Position numbers and translations under genes: made by a program
Source of the DNA: Lachnospiraceae bacterium KM106-2
GTDB lineage: Bacteria; Bacillota; Clostridia; Lachnospirales; Lachnospiraceae
Direction of reading: 5' to 3'
Assembly (NCBI GenBank): GCA_009731425.1
Contig: AP018794.1
Coordinates: forward strand, 2,301,960-2,365,959
DNA: 64,000 bases
Shown: one piece after another, positions 33,947 through 42,450 of the stretch
How the letters are laid out: every line of letters begins with the position of its first letter
Numbering within the stretch: position 1 is the stretch's first letter
The notes under the pieces: model-generated
Told to the model about the DNA's origin: nothing
Database searches by the model: none
Seen by the model: only the letters and a program-made list of their open reading frames with translations

Positions 33947-35293
33947 TTAGTATACGTCAGTAAATTTGATATTTGATCCACTGATTAATTTCTTATAGGC
34001 TGGAAGCTCGCTTTCACTAACCTTCACATTGTTTTTATAATACGTCCATTTACTTTCTGGAAGTTTTCCATTGGTACTATAATCAAACGTATCAATATAA
34101 TAATTATCTTTACTGTCTACAAGTTTATTATTTTTGATCGAATAGATAGAGATAACTTGACTACCGGCATCACCATCTGCCATGATGATCGTTTTATTTG
34201 TCTTGTTGTAGCGAATATACCAGCTTGCATATCCATCCATATTTCCAAGCTTTTTCATCTTTCCATTCGCATACGTATAAACTTGATAACTAGCATCTCG
34301 TACTATAATTAATTCCTTTTTCCCATCTGCATTAATATCAAGATAAGAATAAGAATAGATTCCAAGTCCATCATTTTTCTTATACTTACTAGCTCTATAT
34401 TTATTAATATACGCTTTGTATGCTTTCTCTGTTGCAGAAACCCCTTTTACTGTTACTTTACATCTTCTTGTATTCTTTCCATCTGATACTTTAATCGTAC
34501 AAGTCCCAGTCTTTTTCGCTGTGATCTTACCATTCTTACTAACGGTTGCTACTTTAGGATTGGAACTTGTCCAAGTAAAAGTTGGCTGATAACTATAATA
34601 AGTTAATGTCTTTGTCTTACCTACAGTTAAAGTTGTATTGGATTCGCTTAATGCTATCTTTGTATATTTACTAATTGCATTGATATTCTTTTTCGTACAT
34701 ACCTTTGATTTCATTGCAACCGTCTTAAGCCTGGTTGTCTTTGTATGTTTCTTAATGAATGTATCAAACGTCTTTTTACTAACTTTTTTCTTATTTACTT
34801 TATATCGATAGACAGGATCCATACTCCATCCTTCATCTGTGTAATACGAAGCGACTTCTTTTAACTTTCCTTTACTGATTACATAATAAGTCTCATAGTA
34901 ATCCCCTCTTGCTGCTACACCTTCCAGCAATAAATCTCCTTTTGCAAACCAGTTAAAAGCACCGTGTCCTGTCGTTGCTAAATACTTCACCTTGCCATCA
35001 TAATAAGTATAAATATACTGCGTTGAAGTGAAGCTGAATACTACAGATACATCGATCACTAATTCTGGTACATTATCTTTATTTACATCTACAATCTGAA
35101 ATTTGATATCGCTCATTCCATACAAACGGTTTCCATCAATAGATGTTGTCTTTAAAAACTTTTGATATGCCTCTACCGCCTTTGTATACTGGCTTGTCTT
35201 TTCTGATGCAGATGCTCTCTGACCTACACTCATAAGGAGTGCTGCCACTGTAAGTAATATCATACATCCTAGTTTCTTAATGTTGTTTTTCAT
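33947..35293 (-). CDS. Secreted Big_2 (bacterial Ig-like) domain protein
   Basis: 448 residues. Signal peptide KKLGCMILLTVAALLMSVGQRASA. Two similar flanking regions with EF-hand-like or integrin-like DVNKDNVPELVIDV and DINADGKKELIIV surround a Big_2 domain at about residues 212-285 (LTVGKTKTLTYYSY; WTSSNPKVATVSKNGKITAK). The first and last thirds look like copies of one repeat. Probably cell-surface or secreted; binding partner unknown. ATG at 35293 follows GAGGGG. Confidence 0.8.
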   Translation of the reverse strand: MKNNIKKLGCMILLTVAALLMSVGQRASASEKTSQYTKAVEAYQKFLKTTSIDGNRLYGMSDIKFQIVDVNKDNVPELVIDVSVVFSFTSTQYIYTYYDGKVKYLATTGHGAFNWFAKGDLLLEGVAARGDYYETYYVISKGKLKEVASYYTDEGWSMDPVYRYKVNKKKVSKKTFDTFIKKHTKTTRLKTVAMKSKVCTKKNINAISKYTKIALSESNTTLTVGKTKTLTYYSYQPTFTWTSSNPKVATVSKNGKITAKKTGTCTIKVSDGKNTRRCKVTVKGVSATEKAYKAYINKYRASKYKKNDGLGIYSYSYLDINADGKKELIIVRDASYQVYTYANGKMKKLGNMDGYASWYIRYNKTNKTIIMADGDAGSQVISIYSIKNNKLVDSKDNYYIDTFDYSTNGKLPESKWTYYKNNVKVSESELPAYKKLISGSNIKFTDVY

Positions 35294-35429
35294 ATTTCCC
35301 CTCATATTTCATTCATTGTTACCCTCTAAATGGGTACAGTTGATATATCGGTAGCCAAAAAAGAATATCTTATACTGTTATGTTAGTTCCCAACAACTCC
35401 CAGAAATTATTCCTATAAAAAAGAGTTTG

Positions 35430-35570
35430 GCTTGCCAGACTCTCCGCGTCGAACGCGATCACAAAGTGATACCTTCCTTCCGCGTGAGTACGCATCTTGG
35501 CTTTCTTCCTTTAGAAAGCTTTTTTTAATTGATAGGTGAGTTCAGAGAACTTTCCTATCAATTAAAAAAA
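35430..35570. terminator. Cluster of hairpins and bidirectional terminator in a 320-bp gap
   Basis: In order: CGCGTCGAACGCG (35445-35457), ATCACAAAGTGAT (near 35458), GCTTTCT/AGAAAGC followed by seven T on the plus strand (35500-35526), and AATTGATAGG/CCTATCAATT flanked by T and A runs (35521-35570). No reading frame fits. The last hairpin terminates the minus-strand gene at 35618; the plus-strand terminator at 35500 has no visible gene upstream. Confidence 0.6.
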
Positions 35571-35617
35571 GACACCGTATCTGATCTCTTCAATCAAATA
35601 CCGTGTCTTTTCACTAA

Positions 35618-36031
35618 CTAATTAGTTTGAATCTTACCTTGTTCCCTTAAGATTGCCTCTACCAGGTTAACACATTCGAATACCATGGAATCGCAATGTG
35701 CTGTTCGATCTCCGCCTTGTTCTTTATTGATTCGTAATAGATCCGCACAATCAAGCTTTCCATCATGATTATCTCGTAATCTCTTATAATAATCACTGAT
35801 CACAGGTGGTGTATCTACTCCAAATAAGCCTAATACCATTAATCCTCCTGCAATGGAACCACAAGTTGCTGCCATCTTCATTCCTCTTCCGAAGTTTGCT
35901 GCAACACGAAACGCTGCCTCTTCACTAATTCCCAAATCTTCTGCAAATGGAACTAATACTGCCTGTGCGCAATTATAATGGATATCCGTCATTGCACGGA
36001 GTTCCTTTGCTCTTTCAAAATATTTACTCAT
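35618..36031 (-). CDS. C_GCAxxG_C_C-family redox protein
   Basis: 137 residues with the family's cysteine set: NCAQAVL, CGSIAGGLMVLG (the GCAxxG position), KLDCADLL and HCDSMVFECV. Such proteins are common in anaerobes and probably bind an Fe-S cluster or act in thiol redox chemistry; function unproven. It starts 35 bp after pepF on the same strand. Confidence 0.85.
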   Translation of the reverse strand: MSKYFERAKELRAMTDIHYNCAQAVLVPFAEDLGISEEAAFRVAANFGRGMKMAATCGSIAGGLMVLGLFGVDTPPVISDYYKRLRDNHDGKLDCADLLRINKEQGGDRTAHCDSMVFECVNLVEAILREQGKIQTN

Positions 36032-36066
36032 GAATAATCCTCTCTTCTTGAATATCTATTGTTATC

Positions 36067-37869
36067 CTAGCACTCTTTGCTAAGCTCACAGATTTCATCG
36101 ATCATACTACCAATCGTATCAATGGTATCTAACAGTGGTGCATCGGTTGTAATATCGATACCAGCCATCGCTGCTAACTCTGCTGGAGTCTTCGTACTTC
36201 CTGCTGCTAATACGTTCTTCCAATCCTCTACCGCAACTTGTCCTTCGTTCTCAATTCTCTTACATACTTCCGTTGCGATCGTAAGACCTGCGCTGTACGT
36301 ATAAGAATAAAGTCCCATATAATAATGAGGCTGACGCATCCAAGTAAGCTCTGCACCTTCTGTGAGTTCCACTTCATCACCCCAGAATTTGTGTAACGTA
36401 TCTTTCATGATCTGGCTTAAGGTATCTGCCTGTACGCTGCCACCAGCTTCTACGATTTTGTATACTTCTCTCTGATAAGCTGCTTCTAATAAATGAGTCA
36501 CAAAGTTATGATAATACGTATTACTGATCATAGCAGATAATACCCAGCGGCGGAAGCGCTTATCATCACTCGTCTTTAATAAATAGTGTCCCATTAAAAG
36601 CTCATTCATCGTTGATGGTGATTCAACAAAATAAGTAGATACTTCGGTATCAAAGATAGACTGTTTGCTATTGCAAGACTTAAAATGCCCTGCATGTCCT
36701 AATTCGTGAGCTAATGTAAAGACATCTGACATTCTCTCATTCCAAGTCATGAGAATGTAGGAGTTCTTGCCATAAGGGCTTGCACAGAAGCCACCCGTAC
36801 ATTTTCCTTTATTCTGAGCGAAATCAACCCAGCGCTCTTCGTAAGCGGTCTGGATCATCTTTACATAATCTTCGCCAAGGATGGCTAATCCTTTTTCAAT
36901 ATACTCTTTGGAACCTTCAATGGTAACCTTAGGATCATATTCGGTATCGATTGGAAGTTTCAGATCTGCAAATGTCATCTTATCTAAATGATGAATTTCT
37001 TTGATCAATCTTGCATATTTTCTCATATGAGGCGCAAGTTTCTCCATGATCACATCGATCTGACGATCATACATATCTCGACTTACCTTTTGATCAAATA
37101 ATAAGCTGTCAAATACATTGTCAAATCCTCTTAATTTAGCCATTGCCATATCATGCTGCACATAAGCATTATAAGCAGTTGCCGTTACATTCTCATATTC
37201 TTTGATCTTCTTTGAGAATGCTTTGAATGCAGCTCGTCTCACATTCGTACGTGGATCATATTCATAGTCATCTTCAAATAAAGAATAACCGAGTGGATAT
37301 TCTTTGCCATCAACCGTAAATGGATCAAACTTCATATCAGCAAGCTTCGTAATATTATAAACATCATATGGTGTCTGAAGGGTAGGTGCGATTGCTGCAA
37401 GTACACGTTCTGCCTCTGGATGAAGCTTATGTGGCTTACTTCTTAACACATTCTGAAGGAATAATTTATTCTCTTTTGCCATGTCAATTGCTTCAGTCAG
37501 CGTCTTTTCATCCTGCTCTTCGATCTCGCTTTCAATAAAGCTAAGCATACTAAGTGTCTCTGAGATGATTCTGCCAATCTTTGCATTACGATCTTGGTTT
37601 GCACCATCATAATAATCCACTTCTACTGCAAGCTCCGTATAGTGACTGATCAAAGTCGCGATAAGATTAATTTCTCTATAATCATCAAGACACGCGTTGA
37701 TCATCTTTGCTGAATTCAACTTACCTTTATACTCTGTAACCATTTTATCTCTTAATTTTTCAAGCTTAGTAGCATCTGCATACATGTCCTCTTCTGTTGC
37801 ATAAATCTTTGATAAATCCCATGTAAGTTCTACGGGAACGTCTTTCCTAGCTAATAATTCTTTTGCCAT
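36067..37869 (-). CDS. pepF: Oligoendopeptidase F (M3B metallopeptidase)
   Basis: 600 residues. Zinc site HELGHAGHF near residue 383 with downstream Glu in the ESPSTMNE segment, and the PepF hallmark N-terminal helical domain. It cleaves cytosolic oligopeptides of about 7-17 residues. The start is either ATG at 37869 or the ATG three codons upstream (37878); AAAGGAAGG could serve both. A clean promoter precedes it. Confidence 0.93.
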   Translation of the reverse strand: MAKELLARKDVPVELTWDLSKIYATEEDMYADATKLEKLRDKMVTEYKGKLNSAKMINACLDDYREINLIATLISHYTELAVEVDYYDGANQDRNAKIGRIISETLSMLSFIESEIEEQDEKTLTEAIDMAKENKLFLQNVLRSKPHKLHPEAERVLAAIAPTLQTPYDVYNITKLADMKFDPFTVDGKEYPLGYSLFEDDYEYDPRTNVRRAAFKAFSKKIKEYENVTATAYNAYVQHDMAMAKLRGFDNVFDSLLFDQKVSRDMYDRQIDVIMEKLAPHMRKYARLIKEIHHLDKMTFADLKLPIDTEYDPKVTIEGSKEYIEKGLAILGEDYVKMIQTAYEERWVDFAQNKGKCTGGFCASPYGKNSYILMTWNERMSDVFTLAHELGHAGHFKSCNSKQSIFDTEVSTYFVESPSTMNELLMGHYLLKTSDDKRFRRWVLSAMISNTYYHNFVTHLLEAAYQREVYKIVEAGGSVQADTLSQIMKDTLHKFWGDEVELTEGAELTWMRQPHYYMGLYSYTYSAGLTIATEVCKRIENEGQVAVEDWKNVLAAGSTKTPAELAAMAGIDITTDAPLLDTIDTIGSMIDEICELSKEC

Positions 37870-37922
37870 TTGTACCATTCCTTCCTTTGTTATGTAATTT
37901 TGATTTATAAAGCCCTACTAAG

Positions 37923-37951
37923 ATTATAGTGATTCCTTATTTTGCCGTCAA
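37923..37951 (-). promoter_or_regulatory. Sigma-A promoter of pepF
   Basis: Minus-strand TTGACG (37946-37951), a 17-bp spacer and TATAAT (37923-37928). Confidence 0.7.
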
Positions 37952-37997
37952 CTAATTCTCGTTCTCCTATTAATGATATCCTTTCTATTTCATAAAA

Positions 37998-38028
37998 TAA
38001 AGGATCCTACTCAAGGCAAGATCCTTTA
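37998..38028 (-). terminator. Terminator of the FMN-riboswitch-controlled creatininase gene
   Basis: TAAAGGATC / GATCCTTTA stem with a 13-nt loop, followed on the minus strand by TTTTATG; 4 bp beyond the gene's stop. Confidence 0.75.
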
Positions 38029-38031
38029 TTT

Positions 38032-38814
38032 TTATTCTTCCCATTTTAAGATTTCTAATAACCCTGGTACCAACGCTTTCGCACTAGTACGTAAAATGAT
38101 ATCACCTTTTTCGGCAGATGCACCAGAGGGATCTCCACCAATTCCAATTGGATTTCCATCGGCATCTTTCCAGTCTTCCGATACCCATCCGATAGAAACC
38201 GCACCATAAGGAAGTAATGCTTTATTGTTGCAAAAGGCTTCCGGACGCCCTGCGACCGAAGTCTCCAACTTCACACACTCTGGATGCACAGCCATTACCA
38301 TCGAAGTCTCCATCTCTCCCCCATGGAAGTCCCAGATGTTTCCTTCCGATATGGTCGCCTTCACATCTGGGTGACTAAATGCCCCGGATGATAAGATAAA
38401 GGCAGAAAGTCCATATTCGCTTCTAAGTTCTCTGCTCAGCACTTGAATGATCGGTGCATTTCCACCATGGCAAACAAGGAATGCAATCTTTTTAAATCCA
38501 TGATGATGTAAACTTTCACAGATGTCATGAAGCATATGATAATACGTATCTGGTTTCAGTGTGATAGAACCACAGAAATTCTTATGCTCCGTACTCAGTC
38601 CTACCGGAATGACTGGGAAATATAACATCGGAAAGTCTTCTGGCAATTCCTCTTTGAGATAATCGAGCATTGCTTCTGCAATGATATCATCCGTTCCAAG
38701 GGGCGCCTGGTTCCCATGCTGTTCTAACGCTCCCACCGGTATCATTACAATCGTCTTCTTTTTATCTACCTGTTCCATTTCAAGCCTAGTCAAATCCCTA
38801 TAATTTCTGATCAT
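38032..38814 (-). CDS. Creatininase-family amidohydrolase under FMN-riboswitch control
   Basis: 260 residues with complete metal-site motifs: EQHGNQAPLGTD near residue 31, VCHGGN near 114, and FHGGEMETS near 163. The N-terminus LTRLEMEQV and the PVGALEQHG strand are typical. ATG at 38814 follows AAAGGAG. An FMN riboswitch and intrinsic terminator lie directly upstream with no other gene between, so flavin status should control it. One family member, the archaeal deformylase ArfB, acts in flavin/F420 synthesis; a role in flavin breakdown, salvage or synthesis is inferred here. Confidence 0.88.
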   Translation of the reverse strand: MIRNYRDLTRLEMEQVDKKKTIVMIPVGALEQHGNQAPLGTDDIIAEAMLDYLKEELPEDFPMLYFPVIPVGLSTEHKNFCGSITLKPDTYYHMLHDICESLHHHGFKKIAFLVCHGGNAPIIQVLSRELRSEYGLSAFILSSGAFSHPDVKATISEGNIWDFHGGEMETSMVMAVHPECVKLETSVAGRPEAFCNNKALLPYGAVSIGWVSEDWKDADGNPIGIGGDPSGASAEKGDIILRTSAKALVPGLLEILKWEE

Positions 38815-38879
38815 AATCTTATGAATCTCCTTTCAAATTTGCTATATAGAACAAAGTGTGCATCTCTTAGCTATAAATG

Positions 38880-38913
38880 AAAAAGCCGAAGATAACATTA
38901 TCTTCGGCTTTTT
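38880..38913 (-). terminator. Riboswitch expression-platform terminator
   Basis: AAAAAGCCGAAGATAA pairs with TTATCTTCGGCTTTTT (16 bp, tight loop), T-run on the minus strand, between the FMN aptamer and the creatininase start. A preceding CTATTTGAT/ATCAAATAG hairpin (38934-38967) may be part of the switching region. Confidence 0.85.
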
Positions 38914-38984
38914 GGGCTATCATCATCGTTCCCCTATTTGATACAAACAACTGCCTGCATCAAATAGACGAATATCAAACTACA

Positions 38985-39118
38985 TACTTACTTCTTTCAT
39001 CCAGACTATACTGTTGGTTTTGGAATTCTGCTGCTCTCATACATCAGTCACCAAATCGGCCTAAAAAGGTTCGCGGACTTTACCGCCAGTAGGGAATTGC
39101 ACCCTGCCCCGAAGTATC
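38985..39118 (-). ncRNA. FMN riboswitch (RFN element)
   Basis: On the minus strand the conserved core is unmistakable: CTTCGGGGCAGGGTG, AATTCCCTACTGGCGGTAAA, GTCCGCGAACC, a variable stem (AGGCCGATTTGGT), then AGAATTCCAAAACCAACAG, TATAGTCTGGATGAAAGAAG. The closing P1 stem ACTTC/GAAGT is at 38990-38994 and 39111-39115. It binds FMN and normally shuts off downstream genes by termination. Confidence 0.95.
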
Positions 39119-39138
39119 TATTCTATTTACTGTCATTT

Positions 39139-39167
39139 ACTATAGCAATGATAGGATTTCTTGTCAA
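39139..39167 (-). promoter_or_regulatory. Promoter of the FMN-riboswitch transcript
   Basis: Minus-strand TTGACA (39162-39167), 17-bp spacer, TATAGT (39139-39144), about 20 bp before the aptamer. Confidence 0.75.
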
Positions 39168-39198
39168 TCCTCTTTTCCTCACGAAACGATGGGATGAC

Positions 39199-40950
39199 TT
39201 AGATAAATTGTTTGATATAGCTTACTAATTGAGGTACAGACATTCCATTTTCCGCTAACAATTCATCTGCTTTATAGTCTGTATGGAATGCTTTTGAAAT
39301 ACCATAGTTCTTAACCTTCATATCAGAATCGCCATAGAAGGATGCGATATTTTGTCCGTATCCGCCCATTAACTCTCCATCTTCTAACGTAATAACTACT
39401 TGATGATCTTCTTTTAATTCATTTAATAATTCTTCATCTAAACCAGTTAAGAATCTAGGATTGATCACTGTGATCTCTACTCCTGTTTCCTCTTTTACCT
39501 TTTTAGCTGTTTCAAGTGCCATTGGCATCATAACGCCTACGGCAACGATGGCTGCTTTGGAACCTTTACGTTCTACTTTGTTCTTATTATAGATCGTATA
39601 ATCTGTAGTATCCTCTACGCCAGTAGATACGAAGCTTGCTGGTACTCGGATACCAACTGGATGATCCTTTTGAGTCGTTGCAAATCTAAACATCTGCACA
39701 TATTCTTCTTTTGTTGTTGGTGCTAAATAAATAAGGTTAGGAATATGAGCGAACATTTGAATATCACATAATGCAATATGAGTATTGGAATTCATTCCAT
39801 ACACACCTGGCTGTAACACTAACATGGTTGCAGGATTATCATTTAAGCATAAGTCATGAGACATTTGGTCATACGTTCTTTGGAAGAATGGAGCGAATGT
39901 TCCAAACACTGGAGTTCCACCATTTTTTGCAATACCGCTGCTCATAGCAACTGCATTTTCTTCTGCAATACCAACATCGATAAATTGTCCACGTTTTGCA
40001 TATGGTTCACGAATGCCTTCTACAAATCCAAGTCCCATTGGTGTACCTGCATTTAAGATCACTGCTTTTTCATTGTTGTCGATAAGATCTACTAAACTGT
40101 CAAATACGGTTGTATCTGGAGTCCAATCTCCAAATTTAGGTGATCCATCTTCCACATTAAATGGTCCGCCAGCATGCCAGCTTTCTCTATCAGCTTCTGC
40201 ATAAGGTAAGCCTTTTCCTTTAATGGTATGAATATGCAATACGACTGGATGATCCGTTCCTTTTACACTTTCAAATAAAGAAATCATTTTGCCGATATCA
40301 TGGCCATCCTCTAAATACTTATATTCTAATCCAAAGCTTTCGAATAAATTATTCTCGCATTTACCATTACTTTCTCTTAACGCTTTTAATGTTTTATAAA
40401 TACCGCCATGGTTTTCCGCAATACTTTGATCATTATCATTTACAATAATAATTAAATTATTATTATATTCACCTGCAAAATCTAATGCTTCTAATGCTTC
40501 ACCACCTGAAAGGGATCCATCTCCAATGATTGCAATGATATTTTCATCACGCTTATTAAGATCACGTCCTTTTGCTAATCCTAATGCTAAGGAAATTGAA
40601 GTGGATGTATGTCCAACAGTAAAGAAATCATGCTCGCTTTCGATTGGATTCGTATATCCAGTTACATCCCCAAAATGAGCTGCATCTAAAAATGCTTCTT
40701 TTCTACCTGTTAAAATTTTATGTGGATATGATTGATGAGAAACATCAAATACGAACTTATCTTTTGGTGAATTAAATACATAGTGCATTGCAACACTCAT
40801 TTCCACCATTCCAAGATTCGGACCACTATGTCCGCCTGCATTGCTGATCTTATTAATCAAGGCTTCTCTTGTCTCATCCGCTAATTTCTGTAATTCTTCT
40901 TTGTTGATATTTTTTATGTCCTGAGGACCATTAATTTTTTCTAAATACAT
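39199..40950 (-). CDS. dxs: 1-deoxy-D-xylulose-5-phosphate synthase-like enzyme
   Basis: 583 residues, somewhat shorter than usual Dxs (about 620). TPP-binding motif GDGSLSGGEALEALDFAG...NDND near residues 142-172. Other Dxs features: GGHSGPNLGMVEMSVAMHYV, FDVSHQSYPHKILTGR, VGHTSTSISLALGLA, GIAEENAVAMSSG. Differences from canonical Dxs (GHSGPNLG instead of GHLGPNLG; IAENHGG in place of ISPNVG) suggest a paralogue that might use another acceptor. Its promoter has the 19-bp spacer of MerR-controlled genes. Monocistronic. Confidence 0.82.
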   Translation of the reverse strand: MYLEKINGPQDIKNINKEELQKLADETREALINKISNAGGHSGPNLGMVEMSVAMHYVFNSPKDKFVFDVSHQSYPHKILTGRKEAFLDAAHFGDVTGYTNPIESEHDFFTVGHTSTSISLALGLAKGRDLNKRDENIIAIIGDGSLSGGEALEALDFAGEYNNNLIIIVNDNDQSIAENHGGIYKTLKALRESNGKCENNLFESFGLEYKYLEDGHDIGKMISLFESVKGTDHPVVLHIHTIKGKGLPYAEADRESWHAGGPFNVEDGSPKFGDWTPDTTVFDSLVDLIDNNEKAVILNAGTPMGLGFVEGIREPYAKRGQFIDVGIAEENAVAMSSGIAKNGGTPVFGTFAPFFQRTYDQMSHDLCLNDNPATMLVLQPGVYGMNSNTHIALCDIQMFAHIPNLIYLAPTTKEEYVQMFRFATTQKDHPVGIRVPASFVSTGVEDTTDYTIYNKNKVERKGSKAAIVAVGVMMPMALETAKKVKEETGVEITVINPRFLTGLDEELLNELKEDHQVVITLEDGELMGGYGQNIASFYGDSDMKVKNYGISKAFHTDYKADELLAENGMSVPQLVSYIKQFI

Positions 40951-41016
40951 TTTTTCATCTCCTGTTAATCTAGTTATCTAGTTGCATATTACTTAGTATT
41001 TTCCTTAACAGAGCAT

Positions 41017-41047
41017 ATTATATTCCTTAGAGTTCACTCTAGGTCAA
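41017..41047 (-). promoter_or_regulatory. MerR-type promoter (19-bp spacer) of the Dxs-like gene
   Basis: Minus-strand TTGACC (41042-41047), 19-bp spacer, TATAAT (41017-41022). The spacer contains the dyad CCTAGAGTGAACTCTAAGG (41025-41043), placed exactly where MerR-family regulators untwist DNA. No merR gene is adjacent; candidates in the window are at 47172 and 60013. Confidence 0.75.
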
Positions 41048-41124
41048 TCTTTTTTTGCAAATTTCTACTTCATCTGCTAAAATCTATCTTTGGTATTATA
41101 TTAAAGCAAAGAAAGAGGCTACTT

Positions 41125-42303
41125 ATGAAGAGTAATTTATACATAGATGTAAATGAATCTACTGTCGCAATTAATAATAAGAGAACTGATTCGGTTCTCT
41201 ATCATCTCATACAGTTTTTCAAAAGACAGTTTGTCCTTACGATAGCGATCCTAGCAATGATCGTCACTTGCCTTTTTGTTCCTGTGGATCATGCCTATTT
41301 AGGTTATTTTAACTTAAGAACTCTGGCGACCTTATTTTGTACGTTAGCTGTAGTAGCTGCCTTTTCTCATATTCATGTTTTTGAGATTTTAAGTAAGAAT
41401 ATCGTGCTAAAGCTTCATAACCTAAGAAATGCCACGTTGGGTCTAGTCTTTATTACCTTCTTTGGATCGATGCTACTTGCAAATGATATGGCTCTACTTA
41501 CCTTTCTGCCACTTGGATATTATGTACTGAACAGTACGGAGAATAAACAGGCGATGGGATTTACGTTTATCATACAGAATATTGCTGCTAATCTGGGTGG
41601 TATGGTAACACCATTTGGAAATCCGCAAAACTTGTATTTATATTCTTACTTTAAAATTGATACGATGGAATTCGTAAAGATCATGCTGCCTAGTTTCTTA
41701 GCTGCTACCGTATTGATCGTGGTGTGCTGTCTATTTGTAAAACCGACTCCACTTACTTTAAAGAATGATGAAGATTATGTATTAGATAAAAAGAATACTT
41801 TGATTTATTCGGTTTTATTTGTTGCTAGTATTTTGATCGTGTTCCGTGTCGTGCCTTATATTTTGGGGACTGCTGTTATAACGATTGCTTTATTATTCTT
41901 AGACAAAGATTCTATTAAAGAAGTGAACTATCCGTTACTTGCTACGTTCTGTGTGTTCTTCGTATTTAGCGGGAACATGGCTCGTATTCCTGCTGTAAGC
42001 GCATTCTTTGAATATTTGCTTCCTAAAAATACGTTATTGTTTGGGATTTTATCTTGTCAGGTGATCAGTAATGTACCTAGTGCCGTATTGCTTTCTCACT
42101 TTACAGGAGATTATGCTAGTCTGCTGCCTGCTGTGAATATTGGGGGATGTGGAACTTTGATTGCTTCACTGGCTAGTTTGATTACGTTTAGTGAGTTTAA
42201 GAAACATCAGCCGGAGAAAGCGAAAGGGTATGTGGTTTTGTTCTCGGTTATCAATTTGGGATTTGTAATTCTTCTATTTTTTCTACAATCATTTATTAAT
42301 TAA
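41125..42303 (+). CDS. SLC13/DASS-like anion permease
   Basis: 392 residues, about ten membrane segments. Typical motifs are LLANDMALLTFLPLGYYVL near residue 117 and NLGGMVTPFGNPQNLYLYS near 157, then SCQVISNVPSAVLLS near 315 in the second repeat. It probably imports or exchanges a carboxylate or inorganic anion. Parent of at least four decayed copies further right (43696, 45487, 51231, 52843). Confidence 0.85.
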   Translation: MKSNLYIDVNESTVAINNKRTDSVLYHLIQFFKRQFVLTIAILAMIVTCLFVPVDHAYLGYFNLRTLATLFCTLAVVAAFSHIHVFEILSKNIVLKLHNLRNATLGLVFITFFGSMLLANDMALLTFLPLGYYVLNSTENKQAMGFTFIIQNIAANLGGMVTPFGNPQNLYLYSYFKIDTMEFVKIMLPSFLAATVLIVVCCLFVKPTPLTLKNDEDYVLDKKNTLIYSVLFVASILIVFRVVPYILGTAVITIALLFLDKDSIKEVNYPLLATFCVFFVFSGNMARIPAVSAFFEYLLPKNTLLFGILSCQVISNVPSAVLLSHFTGDYASLLPAVNIGGCGTLIASLASLITFSEFKKHQPEKAKGYVVLFSVINLGFVILLFFLQSFIN

Positions 42304-42347
42304 AGAAAACCTTCTGTGGTTCATATTCTTCCACAGAAGGTTTTCTT
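42303..42347 (+). terminator. Terminator of the SLC13-like permease
   Basis: AAGAAAACCTTCTGTGG / CCACAGAAGGTTTTCTT, 17-bp perfect stem with an 11-nt loop and T-rich 3' arm. Confidence 0.85.
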
Positions 42348-42450
42348 ATTGTAAAACTATTTTGCTCGCTAAATCAGAGTTTGAGCGATGTCGAGATGAT
42401 AAATTTTAATTTCACTTTGACTTATCCCCTCGACAAAATAAAATAATTTT

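Noticed and set aside
34000..35293. Lipoprotein call for the Big_2 protein based on LGC near the N-terminus
   Set aside because: The Cys lies at residue 9, before the hydrophobic core, so it cannot be a lipobox; an ordinary signal peptide is preferred.
38877..39092. 71-residue plus-strand frame
   Set aside because: It lies across the FMN riboswitch and terminator, which explain the sequence.
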